Under the pieces are notes generated by a model. The model saw only the letters and a program-made list of their open reading frames with translations. It made no database searches and was not told where the DNA came from. From assembly GCA_049609065.1 (NCBI GenBank), contig JBMYYE010000106.1:1-8501 (forward strand): a DNA stretch of 8,501 bases, written 5' to 3'. Both the position numbers and the translations under genes were made by a program. This document shows positions 1 through 6,124 of this stretch, one piece after another (position 1 is the first letter of the stretch; each line of letters begins with the position of its first letter). The DNA is from JBMYYE01 sp049609065 (lineage in GTDB: Bacteria > Pseudomonadota > Alphaproteobacteria > Rhodobacterales > Rhodobacteraceae).

Positions 1-219
1 CCCGAAATGATTTCCATCATCAAACGCAACAATTGCGGCAAAGCATTGGACGTTGCGCGCATGTCACGCGACATGCATGGCGGCAACGGTATCAGCCTCG
101 ATTTCCACGTGATCCGCCACATGGTGAATTTGGAAACCGTCAACACCTATGAAGGCGCCCATGATGTGCATGCCCTCATTTTGGGACGGGCACAAACTGG
201 CTTGCAGGCCTTTGTCTAA
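1..219 (+). CDS. gcdH: Glutaryl-CoA dehydrogenase, C-terminal part (5' truncated by window edge)
   Basis: Frame 1 is open from the first base to a TAA at 217-219 and gives the last 72 residues of an acyl-CoA dehydrogenase. The segment RDMHGGNGIS, then FHVIRHMVNLE, then NTYEGAHDVHALILGR matches the C-terminal signature of glutaryl-CoA dehydrogenase rather than short/medium-chain acyl-CoA dehydrogenases. The Glu of TYEG (codon 151-153) lines up with the catalytic base that removes the substrate alpha proton in this family. The enzyme is an FAD-containing cytoplasmic protein that oxidatively decarboxylates glutaryl-CoA to crotonyl-CoA in lysine, tryptophan and aromatic catabolism, feeding electrons to ETF. 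The ATG at 7 is internal, not the start, because the frame is open upstream and the protein is normally near 390-400 residues. It is convergent with the LysR gene and probably not part of the demethylation operon. Identification is strong. Confidence 0.93.
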   Translation, partial: PEMISIIKRNNCGKALDVARMSRDMHGGNGISLDFHVIRHMVNLETVNTYEGAHDVHALILGRAQTGLQAFV

Positions 220-227
220 ATTTGGCA

Positions 228-249
228 TAGAGCCGCAAAAGCGGCTCTA
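228..249. terminator. Hairpin between convergent genes, probable bidirectional terminator
   Basis: A perfect 9-bp inverted repeat (TAGAGCCGC at 228-236, GCGGCTCTA at 241-249) encloses an AAAA loop. It starts 8 bases after the gcdH stop and ends 3 bases before the LysR stop codon on the other strand, the usual place for a shared terminator. A run of T occurs downstream on the + strand near 258-271 but does not follow the stem directly, and the minus-strand side is only weakly T-rich. Rho-independent function is therefore likely but not canonical. Confidence 0.65.
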
Positions 250-252
250 ACC

Positions 253-1074
253 CTACGATTTTATGATTTTTTTGATCCGCATAACGCGGTGATCATGACG
301 GTGACGCAGGTTCACACAAATATACATCGCCTGATTTATTTGCGCATTTGGCGCGATCTGAAATTCAGGGTTTTCATCGCAAAGCTTTAACGCATCTTCG
401 ATCATCAAATATGATGCGCCCCCTTGCAACTGCAACATGTTCATGATGCCTCGACTTTTGCCGCAAGTAATGGGGGCCCCTGTCAATTCGGGGTGTTTTA
501 GACGGTGATCGATGGAAAATTGTGCCGAAATATCTGGGAAAATATAGGTTTCAACTGATATTTCCCGATCACTCACCAGCACATAAGGCACATCGCCAAT
601 GTGTTCAAAATGCAGATCCGGCAGCGGCATTTGCGTATAAACCACCGCAAGATCAAGTTCCCCGTTTAACACATCACGGTTCATTTGTAGCGAATAGTCC
701 AGTTCCACATTCAAGCGCGTATCAGGAAATTCCTGACGCAACCGCCCAACGGTATTGGCCCACATATGTGTCGACAAATCATGCTGAAACCCAATGCGAA
801 GCGCCTTTTCAAACCCTTTCGACAATTCCACATGGTGTTTTGCAGTGTTCCACTGCTGTGCCAGTGCATGGGCATGTTCCAAAAACCGATCCCCTGCTGG
901 GGTTGGGGTTGTCCCGCCACGCGACCTTGAAAACAACGCCACATTGAGCTCTTTCTCAAGTGCTTGGATTCGATGTGAGACCGTCGATTGGGTGATATTC
1001 AGCCGCCCAGCTGTGCGGTTGAAACTCCGACTGTCCATCAAATCGATAAATGTCGAGATATGCGCATAATCCAT
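253..1074 (-). CDS. LysR-family transcriptional regulator, probable regulator of the divergent operon
   Basis: The 273-residue protein has the LysR layout. An N-terminal winged helix-turn-helix covers about residues 1-60; SFNRTAGRLNITQSTVSHRI and the following ALEKELNVALFSR are the typical recognition-helix and wing sequence. The rest resembles the LysR effector-binding domain (for example GELDLAVVYTQ), slightly short for the family (usually about 290-310). A start at 1140 (22 codons longer) is open, but I chose ATG 1074. It has a good Shine-Dalgarno GAGGTGA (1080-1086) at 5-nt spacing, family alignment begins there, and the upstream codons would overlap the apparent promoter and operator. 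It is transcribed away from the flavoprotein operon across a 108-bp region holding an ATC-N9-GAT palindrome, the standard arrangement for a LysR protein controlling its divergent neighbour and itself. The effector is unknown; a substrate or intermediate of the demethylation pathway is the obvious guess. Confidence 0.9.
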   Translation of the reverse strand: MDYAHISTFIDLMDSRSFNRTAGRLNITQSTVSHRIQALEKELNVALFSRSRGGTTPTPAGDRFLEHAHALAQQWNTAKHHVELSKGFEKALRIGFQHDLSTHMWANTVGRLRQEFPDTRLNVELDYSLQMNRDVLNGELDLAVVYTQMPLPDLHFEHIGDVPYVLVSDREISVETYIFPDISAQFSIDHRLKHPELTGAPITCGKSRGIMNMLQLQGGASYLMIEDALKLCDENPEFQIAPNAQINQAMYICVNLRHRHDHRVMRIKKIIKS

Positions 1075-1079
1075 CTGGG

Positions 1080-1086
1080 TCACCTC
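1080..1086 (-). promoter_or_regulatory. Ribosome binding site deciding the LysR start
   Basis: Read on the minus strand, GAGGTGA lies 5 nt before ATG 1074. It supports the shorter start over the upstream in-frame ATG at 1140. It directly abuts the palindromic operator, so a protein bound there would sit over the very 5' end of the message. Confidence 0.7.
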
Positions 1087-1105
1087 TAATCGAATTATTC
1101 GATTA
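1087..1105. promoter_or_regulatory. LysR-box operator, palindrome with ATC-N9-GAT core
   Basis: TAATCGAA at 1087-1094 and TTCGATTA at 1098-1105 are perfect inverted 8-mers around a 3-bp centre (TTA). The core contains ATC-N9-GAT, a form of the T-N11-A LysR consensus. The site lies between the regulator and its divergent target. It sits at about +1 to +19 of the predicted LysR transcript, which fits autorepression, and its centre (1096) is about 65 bp upstream of a plausible operon transcription start, the usual high-affinity LysR position. The palindrome is directly visible; binding by this regulator is inference. Confidence 0.75.
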
Positions 1106-1111
1106 ATAAAC

Positions 1112-1140
1112 ATTATCCCGTGGGATTGCCAGCCTCTCAA
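1112..1140 (-). promoter_or_regulatory. Sigma70-like promoter of the LysR gene
   Basis: On the minus strand, TTGAGA (complement of 1135-1140) is followed after exactly 17 nt by GATAAT (complement of 1112-1117), close to the TTGACA/TATAAT consensus. The expected transcription start falls at about 1104-1106, on the edge of the palindromic operator, giving a leader of about 30 nt before ATG 1074. Confidence 0.6.
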
Positions 1141-1156
1141 TTCCGCGTCAATTTTA
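1126..1156 (+). promoter_or_regulatory. Weak candidate promoter of the four-gene operon
   Basis: TTGCCA at 1126-1131 could be a -35 element. The matching -10 region is poor: CAATTT at 17-nt spacing (1149-1154), or the T-rich stretch just after. A weak -10 is expected at an activator-dependent LysR target. A start near 1161 would put the palindrome at about -65. This overlaps the LysR promoter on the other strand. Tentative. Confidence 0.35.
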
Positions 1157-1182
1157 TTTCATCACACTGAGGAGCACATGCC

Positions 1183-3630
1183 ATGTCAGAATTTCCAAGC
1201 CACGCCAAAGTCATCATTATCGGCGGAGGAGTCGTTGGCGCATCGAGCCTCTATCACCTCGCGAAAAAGGGGTGGTCCGATTGTGTTCTCTTGGAAAAAA
1301 ACGAGCTTACGGCAGGCTCCACATGGCATGCGGCCGGTAACGTCCCAACGTTTTCGACGTCGTGGTCGATCATGAACATGCAGCGCTATTCGACCGAACT
1401 TTATTCCCGCCTTGGTGAAGAAGTCGACTATCCGATGAATTACCACGTGACCGGATCGCTTCGATTGGCCCACTCCGATGAGCGCATGCAAGAATTCGAA
1501 CGCGCTGCGGGTATGGGACGCTACCAAGGCATGGGGATGGAGATCCTCACAGCCGAAGAAACCAAAGCGCGCTATCCATTTTTGGAGATCCACGATCTAA
1601 AAGGCGCGCTCTATGACCCAAATGACGGGGATATTGATCCCGCGCAATTGACCCAAGCTTTGGCCAAAGGCGCCCGCGATATGGGCGCTAAAATCCTACG
1701 GTTTTGCCCCGCCACGGGTGTCACACAAAACGCTGACAACACGTGGATTGTGCATACGGATAAAGGGGATATCACCTGTGATTACGTCGTGAACGCGGCC
1801 GGGTATTATGCCCAGCATGTGGGGGAATGGTTTAAACCGTTTGGCGGGCGCACCGTCCCAATGATGGTGATGAGCCATCAATATTTGCTCTCCGAAGAAA
1901 TTCCCGAAATTGAGGCCTATACCAAAGAAAACGGCAAGCTCCCGCTGTTGCGTGATGTGGACGTCTCCTACTATCTTCGCCAAGAAAAACATGGGTTTAA
2001 CCTTGGTCCTTATGAACCAAATTGCAAAGCGCATTGGGACACTGAAAACGACCCTATGCCTGAAGATTTCAGCTTCCAACTTTATCCAGACGACCTCGAT
2101 CGGATCGAAGACATCATGGTGGACGCGATGGAACGGGTCCCCGCACTTGGCACATCTGGCATCAGCCGCGTGATCAACGGGCCTATCCCTTATGCGCCTG
2201 ATGGGCTCCCTCTTCTTGGGCCAATGCCAGGTGTGAAAAACGCATTTGAAGCCTGCGTCTTTACCTTTGGCATCGCCCAAGGCGGCGGTGCGGGTAAAGT
2301 GCTCGCGGAATGGATTGTCGACGGCCAAACCGAATGGGACATGTGGAGCTGTGACCCACGCCGCTACACCGATTACACCGATCACGACTATTGCGTCGCC
2401 AAAGGAAAAGAAGTCTATGGCAACGAATATGCCATGCATTTCCCCCGTCACGAATGGCCCGCTGGACGGAACAAAAAACTCTCTGCCGTACATGAGCGCG
2501 TCCTTGATCTCGGTGGGCAAATGGGCGCTTATAACGGGTGGGAACGCGCCAATTGGTTCGCAAAAGACGGCGATGACACATCCCTCGCCGCCACCCATAC
2601 ATGGAACCGCGAAGGCCCATGGTCACCGCGCATCAAAGAAGAATGCGAAGCCGTCCGCGACACGGTCGGGGTCCTCGATCTCCCTGGATTTAGCCGTTTT
2701 GATGTAAAGGGCAATGGGGCCGCCGAATGGCTGCGCGGTATGGTCACTGGTGGCCTCCCCAAAGCGGGTCGTATGAACCTCGTTTATTTCGCAGATGCGC
2801 GCGGTCGGATCCTCACGGAAATGTCGTGCATGCGCCATGATGAAGATCATTTCACCATGATCACAGCGGGTTCCGCACAGTGGCATGATTTCGAAATTCT
2901 ATGGCGCAATTTGCCTGATGGTATCACGCTAACGGATCAAACCCGCGACGTCGCAACCATGATCGTCACAGGGCCAAAATCACGTGATCTTTTTGCGGCC
3001 CTTAGCCCGGATGCTGATTTGTCTTTGGGTTGGCTCACCCATCAAATGACCACAGTCGCAGGGCGGCCTGCACGTTTATGCCGTGTGTCCTTTGCTGGCG
3101 AACTTGGCTGGGAAATCCACTGCGCAAATGCTGATCAAAGCGCCATTTACGATGCGGTTCTGGCTGCTGGGGCCACCCCATTTGGTATGTACGCTCTTGA
3201 TAGCTTGCGCCTTGAGAAAGGTTACCGAACTTGGAAAGGTGATCTTTCAACGGATTATAGCCTCTTTGAAGGGGGGCTATCGCGCTTTGTCAAACTTGAT
3301 AAACCTCAAAATTTCATAGGAAAATCTGCACTCCAAGATGAAGCAAAAAGCGGCTCTAATAAAACGTTTATTACACTTACTTTGGATGCTGAGACGACCG
3401 ATGCCCCCTATATGTCATGCATTTGGAGTGGGGATGAAATTGTTGGCGAAACAACCTCTGGTGGGTGGGGTTATCGCATCAACAAATCCATTGCCTTAGG
3501 CGTGGTGCGGGCCGATTTGGCAAAACCTGGAACAACGCTTGAGGTCGAAATTTACGGCACCAAAATCAAAGCAACCGTGCAAGAGGATCAACCCCTTTGG
3601 GATCCTCAAAACGAACGTCTCCGCGCGTAG
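1183..3630 (+). CDS. DMGDH-like FAD-dependent N-demethylase with GcvT domain (operon gene 1)
   Basis: This 815-residue protein has the dimethylglycine/sarcosine dehydrogenase architecture. A DAO-type FAD domain covers about 1-380, with GGGVVG at 14-19 for ADP binding, a ribose-binding acidic E38, and TWHAAG at 47-52, whose H49 matches the histidine covalently linked to FAD in DMGDH/SARDH. A short middle domain follows (about 380-440), then a GcvT-like folate domain (about 440-700, with WERANWF at 453-459 and GELGWEI at 639-645) and a GcvT C-terminal barrel (about 710-815). The family oxidises N-methyl groups of amino acids and passes formaldehyde to tetrahydrofolate as 5,10-methylene-THF. At the GcvT catalytic Asp position it has E546, as I recall for vertebrate DMGDH, and the segment LRLEKGYRTW and VKLDKPQNFIGK are also DMGDH-like. 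No signal peptide or membrane segment is visible, so it is cytoplasmic. The start is ATG 1183 with GAGGAG at 1169-1174. It is the first gene of the operon and 33 bp from a same-architecture paralogue. The exact substrate is unknown. Confidence 0.9.
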   Translation: MSEFPSHAKVIIIGGGVVGASSLYHLAKKGWSDCVLLEKNELTAGSTWHAAGNVPTFSTSWSIMNMQRYSTELYSRLGEEVDYPMNYHVTGSLRLAHSDERMQEFERAAGMGRYQGMGMEILTAEETKARYPFLEIHDLKGALYDPNDGDIDPAQLTQALAKGARDMGAKILRFCPATGVTQNADNTWIVHTDKGDITCDYVVNAAGYYAQHVGEWFKPFGGRTVPMMVMSHQYLLSEEIPEIEAYTKENGKLPLLRDVDVSYYLRQEKHGFNLGPYEPNCKAHWDTENDPMPEDFSFQLYPDDLDRIEDIMVDAMERVPALGTSGISRVINGPIPYAPDGLPLLGPMPGVKNAFEACVFTFGIAQGGGAGKVLAEWIVDGQTEWDMWSCDPRRYTDYTDHDYCVAKGKEVYGNEYAMHFPRHEWPAGRNKKLSAVHERVLDLGGQMGAYNGWERANWFAKDGDDTSLAATHTWNREGPWSPRIKEECEAVRDTVGVLDLPGFSRFDVKGNGAAEWLRGMVTGGLPKAGRMNLVYFADARGRILTEMSCMRHDEDHFTMITAGSAQWHDFEILWRNLPDGITLTDQTRDVATMIVTGPKSRDLFAALSPDADLSLGWLTHQMTTVAGRPARLCRVSFAGELGWEIHCANADQSAIYDAVLAAGATPFGMYALDSLRLEKGYRTWKGDLSTDYSLFEGGLSRFVKLDKPQNFIGKSALQDEAKSGSNKTFITLTLDAETTDAPYMSCIWSGDEIVGETTSGGWGYRINKSIALGVVRADLAKPGTTLEVEIYGTKIKATVQEDQPLWDPQNERLRA

Positions 3631-3663
3631 CCTTCGGGCCGAAAGACAAGGAAAGGACCTATC

Positions 3664-6114
3664 ATGTCGAATGTCCCAAGCACCGCACGTGTCGTCATCA
3701 TTGGGGGTGGCGTTATCGGTTGCTCTGTTGCTTATCACCTGTCAAAATTAGGCTGGACCGATATCGTTTTGTTGGAGAGAAAACAGCTCACCTCAGGCAC
3801 GACATGGCACGCCGCAGGTTTGATCGCTCAGCTCCGTGCGACCGCCAACATGACCAAGCTCGCAAAATACAGCCAGGAACTTTACGGCGCACTTGAAGAA
3901 GAAACAGGCGTGGCCACGGGGTTCAAACGCTGTGGATCGATCACCGTTGCGCTCACCGAAGAGCGCAAAGAAGAAATCTACCGCCAAGCCGCCATGGCAC
4001 GCGCCTTTGGCGTCGAAGTTGAAGAAATTTCCAACGCACGCGTGCAAGAGCTTTACCCACACCTCAATCTTGACGAGGTCAAAGGCGCGGTGCACCTCCC
4101 TCTAGATGGTCAAGGTGATCCCGCAAACATCACACTCGCGCTTGCCAAAGGGGCACGTCAGCGAGGTGCAGCAATCAAAGAGCGCATCAAAGTCACAGAT
4201 ATTATTCGCGAAAACCGCAATGTCACAGGCGTCAATTGGACCGCCGATGATGGATCCGAAAGCGGCCATATCGCCTGTGATATGATCGTCAATTGCGCCG
4301 GCATGTGGGGGCTAGAGGTTGGAAAAATGGCGGGTGTAAATGTCCCGCTCCATGCTTGTGAACATTTCTACATCGTGACCGAAGCCATTGATGGATTAAC
4401 CCAACTCCCCGTGCTGCGCGTACCCGATGAATGTGCGTATTATAAAGAAGACGCCGGTAAAATGCTCTTGGGGGCGTTTGAACCAAATGCCAAGCCATGG
4501 GCCATGGATGGCATTCCCGAAGGTTTCGAATTTGACCAACTTCCCGAAGATTTCGATCATTTTGAACCCATCTTGGAAAAGGCCTGCCACCGCATGCCGC
4601 TCTTGGCGGAAGCGGGCATTCACACGTTTTTCAATGGACCCGAAAGCTTCACGCCAGACGATGCCTACCACCTTGGTTTAGCGCCTGAAATGGACAATGT
4701 CTGGGTCGCGGCGGGCTTTAATTCTATCGGCATTCAATCTGCAGGCGGCGCCGGCATGGCCCTCGCAGAATGGATGAACACAGGTGAAAAACCCTTCGAT
4801 TTAGGGGATGTCGATATCTCGCGCATGCAGCCCTTTCAGGGCAACAAAACATACCTCTTCGAACGTTCAAAAGAAACGCTCGGCCTGCTTTACGCAGACC
4901 ACTTTCCTTACCGCCAAAAGGAAACCGCACGCGGCGTTCGGCGCACACCCTTTCATCACCATCTCAAAGAACAAGGCGCCGTTTTTGGCGAATTGGCGGG
5001 TTGGGAACGGGCAAATTGGTTCGCAAATGATGGCCAAACTCGTGCTTATGACTATTCTTGGGGTCCTCAGAATTGGTTTAAAAATCAACGCGCCGAACAT
5101 ATGGCCGTTCGCGAAAATATTGGCATGTATGACATGTCTTCTTTCGGCAAAATTCGCGTTGATGGCCCCGATGCAGAAGCCTTCTTAAACCATATTTGTG
5201 GGGCGAACCTATCGGTGCCCATTGGTAAAATTGTCTATACGCAATTTCTCAATTCACGTGCAGGAATTGAAGCGGATGTCACCGTGACACGCCTATCAGA
5301 AACCTCATATATTGTGGTTACACCTGCGATTACACGCCTCACGGATCAGACATGGATGGAACGCCACCTCAGCGATTACCGCGCAACGCTGACGGATATC
5401 ACAGCAGGCGAAGCTGTCTTAGCGGTCATGGGGCCAAATAGCCGCAAGCTTCTGAACCTCGTGTCACCAAATGATTTTTGCAATGACGTAAATCCCTTTG
5501 GCACCATGCAACATATTGAAATTGGCATGGGCCTCGCACGGGCGCATCGGGTGAGCTATGTCGGCGAACTTGGCTGGGAAATTTATATGTCCTCGGACAT
5601 GGCGGGGCATATCTTTGAGACACTCTTTGAGGCGGGGCAGGACTTAGACCTCAAACTTTGCGGCATGCACATGATGGACAGTTGCCGCGCGGAAAAAGCA
5701 TTCCGTCATTTTGGTCATGACATCACCTGCGAAGATCACGTCGTTGAGGCGGGGCTTGGCTTTGCCGTGGATACGACAAAAACGGCCTTCCTTGGTCGGG
5801 ATGCTGTTTTGAAAAAACGCGACGACGGCTTGGCCTCGCGCCTTGTGCAATTCAAGCTCAATGAGCCAAACATCATGCTCTACCATAACGAACCCATTTT
5901 AAGGGACGATAAAATTGTCGGCTATTTGAGCTCGGGGGCCTATGGGCACCATTTGGGCGGCGCAATTGGTTTGGGCTATGTTCCATGCCGCGGCGAAAGC
6001 CCCGCCGATATCTTGTCATCCAGCTACAAAATCGACGTTGCCGGCCGCCAAATTGCGGCATCTGCCTCCCTTAAACCCATGTACGACCCCACGTCTGCGC
6101 GCGTGAAGCAATGA
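3664..6114 (+). CDS. SARDH-like FAD-dependent N-demethylase with GcvT domain (operon gene 2)
   Basis: This second flavoprotein has 816 residues and the same domain order as its upstream neighbour. The FAD site is GGGVIG at 14-19, E38 and TWHAAG at 47-52, with H49 as the likely covalent FAD attachment residue. CEHFYIVTE around 232-240 is a typical DMGDH/SARDH active-site strand, with H234 and the Tyr pair 259-260 as candidate substrate-side residues. WERANWF lies at 447-453, and the GcvT domain follows with GIEADVTVTR (534-543). D538 there matches the conserved GcvT-type catalytic aspartate. GELGWEIY at 634-641 and FLGRDAV at 709-715 complete the folate part. This makes it closer to sarcosine dehydrogenase than gene 1, so it may act on the monomethyl product. 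The start is ATG 3664 with GAAAGGA 6 nt upstream, 33 bp after gene 1 and 10 bp before gene 3. The substrate is inferred only as an N-methyl amino compound. Confidence 0.9.
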   Translation: MSNVPSTARVVIIGGGVIGCSVAYHLSKLGWTDIVLLERKQLTSGTTWHAAGLIAQLRATANMTKLAKYSQELYGALEEETGVATGFKRCGSITVALTEERKEEIYRQAAMARAFGVEVEEISNARVQELYPHLNLDEVKGAVHLPLDGQGDPANITLALAKGARQRGAAIKERIKVTDIIRENRNVTGVNWTADDGSESGHIACDMIVNCAGMWGLEVGKMAGVNVPLHACEHFYIVTEAIDGLTQLPVLRVPDECAYYKEDAGKMLLGAFEPNAKPWAMDGIPEGFEFDQLPEDFDHFEPILEKACHRMPLLAEAGIHTFFNGPESFTPDDAYHLGLAPEMDNVWVAAGFNSIGIQSAGGAGMALAEWMNTGEKPFDLGDVDISRMQPFQGNKTYLFERSKETLGLLYADHFPYRQKETARGVRRTPFHHHLKEQGAVFGELAGWERANWFANDGQTRAYDYSWGPQNWFKNQRAEHMAVRENIGMYDMSSFGKIRVDGPDAEAFLNHICGANLSVPIGKIVYTQFLNSRAGIEADVTVTRLSETSYIVVTPAITRLTDQTWMERHLSDYRATLTDITAGEAVLAVMGPNSRKLLNLVSPNDFCNDVNPFGTMQHIEIGMGLARAHRVSYVGELGWEIYMSSDMAGHIFETLFEAGQDLDLKLCGMHMMDSCRAEKAFRHFGHDITCEDHVVEAGLGFAVDTTKTAFLGRDAVLKKRDDGLASRLVQFKLNEPNIMLYHNEPILRDDKIVGYLSSGAYGHHLGGAIGLGYVPCRGESPADILSSSYKIDVAGRQIAASASLKPMYDPTSARVKQ

Positions 6115-6124
6115 GGACAAAACC

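Noticed and set aside
1075..1140. Extending the LysR protein to the upstream in-frame ATG at 1140
   Set aside because: The added 22 residues are outside the family alignment, would overlap the -35/-10 elements and the palindrome, and have no good ribosome site. ATG 1074 has GAGGTGA at a proper distance.
1178..1375. A 65-codon frame starting at an ATG 5 bp before the gene 1 start
   Set aside because: The ATG is only 3 nt from the Shine-Dalgarno, the frame runs inside the FAD domain of gene 1 in another phase, and the product resembles nothing known. ATG 1183 gives the family-conserved N-terminus.
1696..2598. A 300-aa open frame on the minus strand inside gene 1
   Set aside because: It lies wholly antisense to a strong DMGDH-type gene. 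Its composition is odd (His/Phe-rich, with no recognisable domain), and it is best explained as a codon-bias shadow.
3346..3359. A 14-bp exact match (AAAAGCGGCTCTAA) to part of the terminator at 237-250
   Set aside because: It is inside the coding sequence of gene 1, in a variable linker of the GcvT C-terminal part, with no partner arm forming a hairpin. A chance repeat is more likely than an element.
3631..3663. Small near-palindrome TTCGGGCCGAA in the gap between genes 1 and 2
   Set aside because: The arms are about 5 bp with almost no loop and no T tract, so neither a terminator nor a convincing operator. The gap is otherwise explained by the ribosome site of gene 2.
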